From NCBI GenBank assembly GCA_037043455.1, contig JAWPHD010010950.1, positions 1 to 64,000 of the forward strand: a stretch of DNA of 64,000 bases. Direction: 5' to 3'. A model generated the notes under the pieces. That model had not been told where the DNA came from, made no database searches, and worked only from the letters and a program-made list of their open reading frames with translations. This DNA is from Cyrtodaria siliqua (taxonomy: Eukaryota; Mollusca; Bivalvia; Adapedonta; Hiatellidae). This document shows positions 48,677 through 62,200 of the stretch, one piece after another; position 1 is the first letter of the stretch; each line of letters opens with the position of its first letter. Made by a program: the position numbers and the translations under genes.

Positions 48677-51600
48677 GTATCAATCATAGTCTCCATATCA
48701 AGAGTTACAATCGTAGACCCCATATCAAGAGCTACAATCATAGTACCTAATTCAAGAATTGCAATCATAGTCCCCATATAAAGAGTTACAATCATAGTCC
48801 CTATATCAAGAGTTACAATCATAGACCCTATATAATGAGTGACAATCATTGTCTCCATATCAAAAGTTACAAACGTAAACCCCATATCAAGAGTTAAAAT
48901 CATAGTCCCAATATGAAGTGTTACAATCATAGTCCCCATATGAAGTGTTACAATCATAGTCCCCATATGAAGTGTTACAATCATAGTCCCTATATCAAGA
49001 GTTACAATTATAGTCCCTGTATCAAGAGTTACTATCATATTCTCTATATCAATAGTTGCAATCCTAGTCCACAGGCCCTATGTCAAGAGTTACCATCATA
49101 GTCCTGTATCAAGAGTTACAATCCTAATCCCTGTATCAAGAGTAACAATCATTGTCCCTATATCAGGAGTAACAACCACAGTCCCAATAACAAGAGTAAG
49201 AATCATAGACCCCATATCAAGAGTTACAATCATAGTCCCATATCAAGAGTGACAAGCTTAATCCCTATATCAAGAGTTACCACCATAGTCACTATATCAA
49301 GTGTTACAATCATAGTCCCTATATCAAGAATAACAACCATAGTCCCCATATCAAAAGTTACAAGCATAGACCCCATTTCAAGAGTTACAATCGTAGACCC
49401 TGTATCAAGAGTTACAAACATAGTTCCCGTATCAAGAATCACAATCATAGACCCCATATCCAAAGTTAAATCCTCGTTATCAGGCGTTACAATCATAGTC
49501 CCTATATCACTAGTGACAATCATAGTCCCCATATCAAGAGTTACAATCCTAACCCCTGTATCAAGAGCTACAATCTTAGTCCCTGTATCAAGAGTTACAA
49601 TCCTAGTCCCTGTATCAAGAGTTACAATCCTAGTCCCTGTATCAAGAGTTACAATCCTAGAACCTGTATCAAGAGTTACAATCATAGTCCCCATATCAAG
49701 ATGTTACAAACATAGACCCCATATCAAGAGTTACAATCATAAACCCTGTATCAAGAGTTACAAACATAGTTCCCGTATCAAGAATTACAATCATAGACCA
49801 TATATGAAGAGTTTCAATCCTAATCCCTGTAATTATCGACCCAATATCAAGAGTTAAATCCTAGTCCTGTATCAAGCGTTACAATCATAGTCCCCATATC
49901 AAGAGTTACAATCCTTGTCCCTGTATCAAGAGTGACAATGCTAATACCTGTCTCAAGAGTTACAATCATAGTCCCCACTTCAAGAGTTACAATCATAGCT
50001 CCCATATCAAAAGTTACAATCATAGTCACCATATCAAGAGTGACAAGCTTAATCCCTATATCAAGAGTTACCACCATAGTCGCTATATCAAGTGTTACAA
50101 TCATAGTCCCTATATCAAGAATAACAACCATAGTCCCTATATCAAGAGTTACACTCATAGTCCCAATATCAAGAGTAATAACCACTGTCCAAATATCAAG
50201 AGTTACAATCATAGACTCTAATCAAGAGTAACAACCATAGTCCCTGTATCAAGAGCCATAATCCTGGTCCCTGTATCAAGAGTTACAATTCAATCCCTGT
50301 ATCAAGAATTACAATCCTTGTCCTGTATCAAGTGTTGCAATCATAGTCCCAATATCAATAGTTACATGTCCTGTATCAAGAGTTACAATCATAGTCCCTA
50401 TATCAAGAGTAACAACATAGTCTCTATCAGGAGTAACAAACATAGTCCCCATATCAAGAGTTACAATCATAGTCCCTCTATCAAGAGTAACAACATGGTC
50501 TCTATCAAGAGTAACAAACATAGTCCCCATATCAAGAGTTACAATCATAACATCCTTATCCTGTATCAAGAGTTACAACCATAGTCCCTCTATCAAGAGT
50601 AACAACATAGTCTCTATCAAGAGTAACAAACATAGTCCCCATATCAAGAGTTACAATCATAGTCCCCATATCAAGAGTTACATTCCTAGTCCCCATATCA
50701 AGAGTTACAATCATAGACTCTATATCAATAGTAACAACCATAGTCCCCATATCAAGAGTAACAATCATAGACCCCATATCAAGATTAACAACCATAGTCC
50801 CTATATCAATAGTAACAACAATAATCCCCATATCAAGAGTAACAATCATTGTCCCCATATCAAGATTAACAACCATAGTCCCCATATCAAAAGTAACAAC
50901 CATAGTCCCTGTATCAAGAGTAACAACCATAGTCCCTCTATGAAGAGTAACAGCCATAGTCTCTATCAAGAGTAACAAACATAGTCCCTGTATTAAGAGT
51001 AACAATCATAGTCCCCATATCAAGATTAACAACCATAGTCCCCATATCAAGAGTAACAACCATAGTCCCTGTATCAAGAGTAACAACTATAGTCCCTGTA
51101 TCAAGAGTAACAACCACAGTCCCAATATCAAGAGTTACAAATATAGTTCCTATACCATAGTCCACATATCAAGAGTTAAATAATAGAGCATATATCAAGA
51201 GTTACAATCCTATTCCGTGTATCAAGTTTTTCAATCATAGTCCCCATATCAAGAGTTACACACATAGACTATATATCAAGATTAACAACCATAGTCCTAG
51301 ATCAAGAGTTACAATCATAGACACTATATCAAGAGTTACAACCATAGTCCCCATGTCAAGAGTAACAACCAAAGTCCTTATATCAAGAGTAACAATCATA
51401 GTCCCCATATCAAGAGTTACACTCTGAGACTATATATCAAGATTAACAACCATAGTCCCTGTATCAAGAAAAACAACCATAATCCCTATATCAAGAGTAA
51501 CAACTATAGTCCCTGTATCAAGAGTAACAACCATAGTCCCCATATCAAGAGTAACAACCATATCACTGTATCAAGAGTAACAACCATAGTCCCTATATCA

Positions 51601-54600
51601 AGAGTAACAACCATCGTCCCTATATCAAGAGTTACAACCATTGTCCCCATAAATCAAAATACAATCATAGATCATATATAAAGAGTTACAATCCTAGTCC
51701 CTGTTTCAAGAGTTACGATCATAGTCCCTATATCAAGAGTTACAATCCTATTCCATATATCAAGATTAACATCCCTAGTCCCTATATCAAGAGTAACAAC
51801 CATAGTCCCTATATCAAGAGTTACAATCATAGTCCCCATATCAAGAGTTAAATCATAGTTCCTATATCAAGAGTTACAGTCATAGATCATACATCAAGAG
51901 TTACAATCCTATTCCGTGTATCAAGAGTTTCAATCATAGTCCCTCTATCAAGAGTTACAACCATAGTCCCTCTATCAAGAGTAACAACCATAGTCTCTAT
52001 CATGAGTAACAAACATAGTCCCCATATCAAGAGTTACAATCATAGTCCCCATATCAAGAGTTACAATCATAGACTCTATATCAATAGTAACAACCATAGT
52101 CCCCATATCAAGAGTTACAATCATAGACCCCATATCAAGAGTAACAACCATTGTCCCTATATCAATAGTAACTACAATAATCCCCATATCAAGAGTAACA
52201 ACCATAGTCCCTGTATCAAGAGTAACAACCATAGTCCGTATATCAATAGTAACTACAATAATCCCCATATCAAGAGTAACAACCATAGTCCCTGTATCAA
52301 GAGTAACAACCATAGTCCCAATATCAATAGTAACTACAATAATCCCCATATAAAGAGTAACAATCATATTCCCCATATCAAGATTAACAACCATAGTCCC
52401 CATATCAAGAGTAACAACCATAGTCCCTGTATCAAGAGTAACAACCATAGTCCCTCTATCAAGAGTAACAGCCATAGTCTCCATCAAGAGTAACAAACAT
52501 AGTCCCCATATCAAGAGTTACAATCATAGTCCCCATATCAAGAGTTACTTTCCTAGTCCCCTTATCAAGAGTTACAATCATAGACTCTATATCAGTAGTA
52601 ACAACCATAGTCCCCATATCAAGAGTTACAATCATATACCCCATATCAAGAGTAACAACCATAGTCCCTATATCAAGAGTAACTACAATAATCCCCATAT
52701 CAAGAGTAACAATCATAGTTCCCATATCAAGATTAACAACCATAGTCCCTATATCAAGAGTAACAGCCATAGTCCCTGTATCAAAAGCAACAGCCATAGT
52801 CCCTATATTAAGAGTAACAATCATAGTCAATATATCAAGGGTTACAATCATAGTCCCTATATCAAGAGTTACAATCGTAGTCCCTATATCAAGACTTACA
52901 ACCATAGTCCACATATCAAGGGTTAAAATCATAGATCGTGTATCAAGAGTTACAATCATAGTCCCTGTTTCAAGAGTTACAATCATAGTCCCTATATCAA
53001 GAGTTACAATCATAGTCCCTGTATCAAGAGTTACAACCATAGTCCCTATCTCAAGAGTTACAATCATAGTCCCTATATAAAGTATTACAACCATAGTCCC
53101 CATATCAAGAGTTACAATCCTAGTGCCTATATCAAGAGTAACAACCATAGTCCCTATATCAAGAGTTACAATCCTAGTCCCTATTTCAAGAGTTACAATC
53201 ATAGACCCATATCAAGAGTAACAAACATAGTCCCCATATCAAGAGTAACAACATAGTCCACATATCAAGAGTTACAACCATAGTCCCTATATCAAGAGTT
53301 ACAATCATAGTCCCTATATCAGGAGTAACAACCATAGTCCCTATATCAAGAGTAACAACCATAGTCCTCATATCAAGAGTAACAATCATAGTCCCCATAT
53401 CAAGAGTAACAACCATAGTCCCTATATCAGGAGTAACAACCATAGTCCCTATATCAAGAGTAACAACCATAGTCCTCATATCAAGAGTAACAACCATTGT
53501 CCCTATATCAACAGTTACAACCATAGTCCCTATATCAAGAGTTACAATCATAGTCCCCATATCAAGAGTAACTACCATAGTCCTCATATCAAGAGTAACA
53601 ACCATTGTCCCCATATCAACAGTTACAACCATAGTCCCTATATCAGGAGTAACAACCATAGTCCCTATATCAAGAGTAACAACCATAGTCCTCATATCAA
53701 GAGTAACAACCATAGTCCCCATATCAACAGTTACAACTATAGTCCCTATATCAAGAGTTACAATCATAGACCCCATATCAACAGTTACAATCATAGTCCC
53801 CATATCAAGAGTTACAATCATAGTCCCCATATCAAGAGTAACTACCATAGTCCCCATATCAGGAGTAACAACCATAGTCCCTATATCAAGAGTAACAACC
53901 ATAGTCCCTATATCAGGAGTAACAACCATAGTCCCTATATCAAGAGTAACAACCATAGTCCCTATATCAGGAGTAACAACCATAGTCCCTATATCAAGAG
54001 TAACAACCATAGTCCTCATATCAAGAGTAACAACCATAGTCCCTATATCAAGAGTTACAATCATAGTCCCCATATCAAGAGTAACTACCATAGTACCCAT
54101 ATCAAGAGTAACTACCATAGTCCCCATATCAGGAGTAACAACCATAGTCCCTATATGAAGAGTAACAACCATAGTCCCCATATCAAGAGTAACAACCGTA
54201 GTCCCTATATCAAGAGTAACAACCGAGTCCCTATATCAAGAGTAACAACCATAGTCCCTATATCAAGAGTAACAATCATAGTCCCCATATCAAGAGTTAA
54301 AATCATAGTCCCTCTATCAAGAGTTACAATCATAGTCCCTATATCAAGAGTAACAATCATAGTCCCTATATCAAGAGTTAAAATCATAGTCCCTCTATCA
54401 AGAGTTACAACCATAGTCCCTATATCAAGAGTAACAATCATAGTCCCTATATCAAGAGTTACAATCATAGTCCCCATATCAAGAGTTACAATCATAGTCC
54501 CTATATCAAGAGTAACAATCATAGTCCCCATATCAAGAGATACAATCATAGTCCCCATATCAAGAGATACAATCCTAGTCCCCATATCAAGAGTTACAAT

Positions 54601-54768
54601 CATAGACCCTATATCAAGAGTTAAAATCATAGTCCCTATATCAAGAGTTACAATCATAGTCCCCATATCAAAAGAAACAATCCTAGTCCCCATATCAAGA
54701 GTTACAATCATAGACCCTATATCAAGAGTTACAATCATAGACCCTATATCAAGAGAAACAACCATAGC
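48677..54768 (+). repeat. 27-bp satellite array, middle part (left arm of the inverted duplication)
   Basis: About 225 units in the same orientation as the left part. The unit composition drifts from gagttacaatc to gagtaacaacc types toward the right end (50.6-54.3 kb). It contains landmark variants that recur inverted in the 56.2-64 kb array: three atatgaagtgttac units (48,910-48,985), tcctcgttatcaggcgttac (49,471-49,490) and ctgtaattatcgaccc (49,827-49,842). Confidence 0.95.
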
Positions 54769-55238
54769 CCCCACGGCAACAGAAACTCACCATGAGATGA
54801 AAGTTATTAGATAACAAAAGCATAACTTAAGCAGTTATGTAATAAATAAAAAAAAGTTGATCAGCTTATGATGTTAAAAGATACATACTAGATAATGGAC
54901 AAGATACGTTAGCATACAAGTAAAATACCCCATGGTAAAAAGCGATAAGCAGAGCGATGATGAAGACTACTGTCCGGTTCCGTTTGACTTTGCTTAATGA
55001 ATTGCAAATGTTTTAGTTATTAACAAAAAATAATAGATATTGTTTTTTTCCGTAAAGTTCTTCCTAAGCGAAGGGCAATCAAGCAGTTTGTATAGTTGTG
55101 AGGGTCTGGTAGCAAGTATGCCATCGTCATTTGGCGTTAGCATCTTTGTGTTAAGGGCAACTGGAGACAACTGATAACGGCTGATTGTTTGTCGCGAGGA
55201 AGGAAACTGTGCTGGTAACCTCAGTATCTATACTACTG
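54769..55238. other. single-copy spacer at the symmetry centre
   Basis: Non-satellite, AT-rich, no ORF or known repeat. It sits between the end of the plus-oriented array and the 3' end of the gene copy; the symmetry centre of the mirrored landmarks (~54,995) falls inside it. Confidence 0.6.
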
Positions 55239-56213
55239 TCTCAGGCCTGATATAGGGTGTGATATGAAAATACACATTTATTATTCTCTATGTATCTAGT
55301 GAATTTATACGTTCTTGCACGTGCTGATCTCATCTGCTGTCATCTGCTGTGATGAAGGGTAGTAATTTCAGCATGATTTTGATTCCTTCCTTCTTCCACT
55401 GATATGTTTGACTGGTACCCAAATTATCTGATTTTTGCGTAGGACACTTCATAATCTCGCTTGTCTTTGTCAACTCCGGAGTTCGACTCAGTGATATTAC
55501 AGCCTACAACATTTTTCTGAATAAGCTGAGATACTTGCGATTTCGTCCTATTCATTTTCTCGTCACCGACGTTGTATGCCTGTCCCTTCATTTCCGTTAC
55601 GTGATCGACGGCGAATATGAACGCTCGTGCGGCATCTTTTGCGTGCAGAAAAGTACGTCTAAAGCTTCCTATGTCAAACTCTTTCACGGTAAGGCCTTTG
55701 TAAGTAAAGTCGTTTATTAAAAGATCGAGCCTAAGACGCGGTGATAAACCGAAGACGGTTGCTAAACGCAACGCGATGCCGCCAGCCGCAATTACAATTT
55801 TCTCAGAATCCGCTTTGCTGCTCCCGTAGAGCGTTAGCAGACTGAAGCTCCTTTCTTCCGTACATAATCCGTCTACTGCCCCGTAGCACGACCCGGTACT
55901 AGCGTACACTAAAATCTGGTTCGGGGTTTTAAATTCGGCGATGTTCTTTGTGCCGACGATATTTGTGTTTATAACAAGTTCTGGGTCCTTGTCGCATGCA
56001 GGATAGCCGACGAACGCCGCCAGGTGAATGATGGCGTCCTTGTCGGCCATCATTTGGGTGAAGTGCTCACGATCTCGAATGTCGCCTTTAATGATGTGCA
56101 AGTTAGGATGGTGCGCAACCGGAAGAAGGGATTTGATGCCCAAGATAACAGATCTTAGATGGTGACGTCATGGCCCTGATCGAGAAGCATAGGGGTCACG
56201 GTAGATCCCAAAT
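55239..56213 (-). pseudogene. decayed second copy of the epimerase/dehydratase gene
   Basis: Minus-strand copy of 19,788-20,720 plus part of its 3' UTR. The 5' end is cut about a dozen codons in, where it joins satellite directly (~56,212). Damage seen: a stop in place of the Tyr codon before DL (~56,155), a one-base deletion near 56,143, an in-frame 6-base deletion replacing DLYEG by DIG (~55,672), a stop replacing Lys after AKIR (55,424-55,426), and small duplications toward the C-terminus. Catalytic YGSSK survives. About a dozen amino-acid differences from the intact copy. The longest frame (55,424-56,143) lacks the NAD-binding loop, so it is not an enzyme. Homology stops at ~55,239, inside the hairpin that follows the intact gene. 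Confidence 0.9.
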
Positions 56214-59200
56214 ACTCTTGATATGGGGACTATGATTGTTACTCTTGATATAGGGACTATGCTTGCAACTCTTGATATAGGGACTACGGTTGTTACTCTT
56301 GATATGGGGACTATGGTTGTTACTCTTGATATAGGGAATATGGTAGTAACTCTTGATATGTGAACTATGGTTGTTACTCATGATATGGGGACTATGATTG
56401 TAACTCTTGATATGGGGATTATGGTTGTTACTATTGGTATAGGGAATATGGTAGTAACTCTTGATATGTGAACTATGGTTGTTACTCATGATATGGGGAC
56501 TATGATTGTAACTCTTGATATGGGGACTATGGTTGTTACTCTTGATATAGGGAATATGGTAGTAACTCTTGATATGGGGACTATGGTTGTTACTCTTGAT
56601 ATGGGGACTATGATTGTAACTCTTGATATGGGGATTATGGTTGTTACTATTGGTATAGAGTCTATGATTGTAACTCTTGATATGGGGACTAGGAATGTAA
56701 CTCTTGATATTGGGACTATGATTGTAACTCTTGATATGGGGACTTTCTTTGTTACTCTTGATAGAGACTATGGTTGTTACTCTTGATATAGGGACTATGG
56801 TTGTTACTCTTGATACAGGGACTATGATTGTTACTCTTGATATGGGGATTATTGTATTTACTCTTGATATAGGGACTATGGTTGTTACTCTTGATATGGG
56901 GTCTATGATTGTAACTCTTGATATGGGGATTATGGTTGTTACTATTGCTATAGAGTCTATGATTGTAACTCTTGATATGGGGACTAGGAATGTAACTCTT
57001 GATATTGGGACTATGATTGTAACTCTTGATATGGGGACTTTGTTTGTTACTCTTGATAGAGACTATGGTTGTTACTCTTGATATAGGGACTATGGTTGTT
57101 ACTCTTGATACAGGGACTATGGTTATTACTCTTGATATGGGGACTATGGTTGTTAATCTTGATATGGGGACTATGATTGTGACTTTTGATATGGGGATTA
57201 TTGTATTTACTCTTGATATAGGGACTATGGTTGTTACTCCCGATATGGGGTCTATGATTGTAACTCTTGATATGGGGATTATGGTTGTTACTATTGGTAT
57301 AGAGTCTATGATTGTAACTCTTGATATGGGGACTAGGAATGTAACTCTTGATATTGGGACTATGATTGTAACTCTTGATATGGGGACTATGTTTGTTACT
57401 CTTGATAGAGGGACTATGATTGAAACTCTTGATACACGGAATAGGATCGTAACACTTGATGTATGATCTATGACTGTAACTCTTGATTTAGGGACTACGA
57501 TTTAACTCTTGATATGGGGACTATGGTTGTTACTCTTGATATAGGGACTAGGGATGTTAATCTTGATATATATGGAATAGGATTGTAACTCTTGATATAG
57601 GGACTATGATCGTAACTCATGAAACAGGGACTATGGTTGTTAATCTTGATATGGGGAATAGGATTGTAACTCTTGATGTATGATCTATGACTGTAACTCT
57701 TGATATAGGGTCTATGAGTGTAACTCTTGATATGGGGACTATGATTGAAACACTTGATACACGGAATAGGATTGTAACTCTTGATATATGATCTATTATT
57801 TAACTCTTGATATGGGGACTATGGTATAGGCACTATGTTTGTAACTCTTGATATTGGGACTGTGGTTGTTACTCTTGGTACAGGGACTATAGTTTTTACT
57901 CTTGATACAGGGACTATGGTTGTTACTCTTGATATGGGGACTATGGTTGTTAATCTTGATATGGGGACTATGATTGTTACTCTTGATATGGGGACTATGG
58001 TTGTTACTATTGATATAGAGTCTATGATTGTAACTCTTGATATGGGGACAAGGAATGTAACTCTTGATATGGGGATTATGGTTGTTACTATTGATATAGA
58101 GTCTATGATTGTAACTCTTGATATGGGGACAAGGAATGTAACTCTTGATATGGGGACTATGTTTGTTACTCTTGATAGAGACTATGGTTGTTACTCTTGA
58201 TAGAGGCACTATGGTTGTTACTCTTGATAGAGGGACTATGATTGAAACTCTTGATACACGGAATAGGATTGTAACTCTTGATATATGATCTATTATTTAA
58301 CTCTTGATATGGGGACTATGGTATAGGCACTATGTTTGTAACTCTTGATATTGGGACTGTAGTTGTTACTCTTGGTACAGGGACTATAGTTTTTACTCTT
58401 GATACAGGGACTATGGTTGTTAATCTTGATATGGGGACTATGGTTGTTAATCTTGATATGGGGACTATGATTGTTACTCTTGATATGGGGACTATGGTTG
58501 TTACTATTGATATAGAGTCTATGATTGTAACTCTTGATATGGGGACAAGGAATGTAACTCTTGATATGGGGACTATGTTTGTTACTCTTGATAGAGACTA
58601 TGGTTGTTACTCTTGATAGAGGCACTATGGTTGTTACTCTTGATAGAGGGACTATGATTGAAACTCTTGATACACGGAATAGGATTGTAACTCTTGATGT
58701 ATGATCTATGATTGTAACACTTGATATAGGGACTATGATTTAACTCTTGATATGGGGACTATGATTGTAACTCTTGATATAGGGACTAGGGATGTTAATC
58801 TTGATATATGGAATAGGATTGTAACTCTTGATATAGGGCCTATGATCGTAACTCTTGAAACAGGGACTAGGATTGTAACTCATGATATATGATCTATGAT
58901 TGTATTTTGATATGGGGACAATGGTTGTAACTCTTGATATAGGGACTATGGTTGTTACTCTTGATATAGGGACTATGGTTGTTACTCTTGATACAGTGAT
59001 ATGGTTGTTACTCTTGATATGGGGACTATGGTTGTTACTCTTGATACAGGGACTATAGTTGTTACTCTTGATATAGGGATTATGGTTGTTTTTCTTGATA
59101 CAGGGACTATGGTTGTTACTCTTGATATGGGGACTATGGTTGTTAATCTTGATATAGGGACTATGATTGTTACTCTTGATATAAGGACTATGGTTGTTAC

Positions 59201-62200
59201 TCTTGACATGGGGACTATGGTTGTAACTCTTGATATAGTGTCTATGATTGTAACTCTTGATCTAGGACTATGGTTGTTAATCTTGATATATAGTCTATGA
59301 GTGTAACTCTTGATATGGGGACTATGATTGAAACACTTGATACACGGAATAGGATTGTAACTCTTGATATATGATCTATTATTTAACTCTTGATATGGGG
59401 ACTATGGTATAGGAACTATGTTTGTAACTCTTGATATTGGGACTGTGGTTGTTTCTCTTGATACAGGGACTATAGTTGTTACTCTTGATATAGGGACTAT
59501 GGTTGTTACTTTTGATACAGGGACTATGTATGTTACTCTTGATACAGGGACTAAGATTGTTACTCTTGATATGGGGACTATGGTTTTAACTCTTGATATG
59601 AAGACTATGGATATTACTCTTGATATGGGAATTATGGTTGTTACTCTTGATATGGGGACTATGGTAGTAACTATTGATATGGGGACTATGGTTGTAAGTC
59701 TTGATGCAGGGACTATGGTTGTTACTCTTCATACAGGGACTATGATTGTTACTCTTGATTTGGAGATTATGGGTTTAACTCTTGATATGGAGACTATGGC
59801 TGTTAATATTGTTACTCTTGATATGGGAACTATGCTTGTTATTCTTGATATAAGGACTATGGTTGTTACTCTTGATATGTGGACTATGGTTGTAACTCTT
59901 GATATGGGGTGTATGATTGTAACTATTGATATAGGGACTATTGTTTATCTTAATATAGAGACTATTATTGTAACTCTTGATATGGTGACTATGATTGTAA
60001 CTTTTGATATGGGGGCTATGATTGTAACTCTTGAGACAGGTATTAGGATTGTAACTCTTGATACAGGGACAAGGATTGTAACTCTTGATATGGGGACTAT
60101 GATTGTAACGCTTGATACAGGACTAGGATTTAACTCTTGATATTGGGTCGATAATTACAGGGATTAGGATTGAAACTCTTCATATATGGTCTATGATTGT
60201 AATTCTTGATACTGGAACTATGTTTGAAACTCTTGATACAGGGTCTATGATTGTCACTCTTGATATGGGGTCTATGTTTGTAACATCTTGATATGGGGAC
60301 TATGATTGTAACTCTTGATACAGGTACTAGGATTGTAACTCTTGATACAGGGACTAGGATTGTAACTCTTGATACAGGGACTAGGATTGTAACTCTTGAT
60401 ACAGGGACTAAGATTGTAACTCTTGATACAGGGATTAGGATTGTAACTCTTGATATGGGGACTATGATTGTCACTTGTGATATAGGGACTATGATTGTAA
60501 CGCCTGATAACGAGGATTTAACTCTTGATACAGGGTCTACGATTGTAACTCTTGATATGGGGACTATGATTGTAACTCTTGATATGGGAACTATGATTGT
60601 AACTCTTGATATGGGGACTATGATTGTTACTCTTGATACAGGACTAGGACATTAATACTTGATAAGGGTCTATGAATGTAGCTCTTGATACAGGACATGT
60701 AACTATTGATATTGGGACTATGATTGCAACACTTGATACAGGACAAGGATTGTAACTCTTGATATAGGGTCTATGATTGTAACTCTTGATATCGGGACTA
60801 TGATTGTAATTCTTGATACAGGGATTGAATTGTAACTCTTGATACAGGGACCAGGATTATAGCTCTTGATACAGGGACTATGGTTGTTACTCTTGATATA
60901 GAGTCTATGATTGTAACTCTTGATATTTGGACAGTGGTTGTTACTCTTGATATTGGGACTATGAGTGTAACTCTTGATATAGGGACTATGTTTGTTATTC
61001 TTGATATAGGGACTATGATTGTAACACTTGATATAGCGACTATGGTGGTAACTCTTGATATAGGGATTATGCTTGTCACTCTTGATATGGGACTATGATT
61101 GTAACTCTTGATATGGGGTCTATGATTCTTACTCTTGTTATTGGGTCTGTGGTTGTTACTCCTGATATAGGGACTATGATTGTTACTCTTGATACAGAGA
61201 TTGGGATTGTAACTCTTGATACAGGACTAGGATTGTAACTCTTGATATGGGGTCTATGATTGTAATTCTTGATATGGGGACTATGGTAGCAAGTTTTGAT
61301 ATAGGGACTATGATTGTAACTCTTGATACAGGACTATGATGGTAACTCTTGACATAGGGCCTGTGGACTCGGATTGCAACTATTGATATAGAGAATATGA
61401 TAGTAACTCTTGATACAGGGACTATGATTGTAACTCTTGATATAGGGACTATGATTGTAACACTTCATATGGGGACTATGATTGTAACACTTCATATGGG
61501 GACTATGATTGTAACACTTCATATGGGGACTATGATTGTAACACTTCATATGGGGACTATGATTGTAACACTTCATATGGGGACTATGATTGTAACACTT
61601 CATATGGGGACTATGATTGTAACACTTCATATTGGGACTATGATTGTAACACTTCATATGGGGACTATGATTGTAACTCTTGATATGGTGACTATGATTT
61701 TAACTCTTGATATGGGGTTTACGTTTGTAACTTTTGATATGGAGACAATGATTGTCACTCGTTATATAGGGTCTATGATTGTAACTCTTGATATAGGGAC
61801 TATGATTGTTACTCCTTATATGGGGACTATGATTGCAATTTTTGAATTAGGTACTATGATTGTAGCTATTGATATCGGGTCTACGATTGCAACTCTTGAT
61901 ATGGAGACTATCATTGAAACCCGTGATATAGGGTCGACGATTGTAACTCTTGATACAGTGACTAGAATTGTAACTCTTGATATGGGGTCTATGATTGTAA
62001 TTCTTGATACGGGGACTATGATTGTAACTCTTGATACTCGGTCTATGATTGTAACTCTTGATATAGGAACAATGATTGTAACTCTTGATACGGGAACTAT
62101 GATTGTAACTCTTGATTCAGGAACTATGATTGTAACTATTAATATGGGGACTATGATTGTAACACTTGATATGAGGTCTCTGATTGTAACACTTGATACT

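Noticed and set aside
33418..54774. Long open frames on both strands (up to 513 codons) in the plus-oriented satellite
   Set aside because: They are translations of a 27-bp repeat. Period divisible by three keeps frames open on both strands; no non-repeat domain, signal or start context supports a protein.
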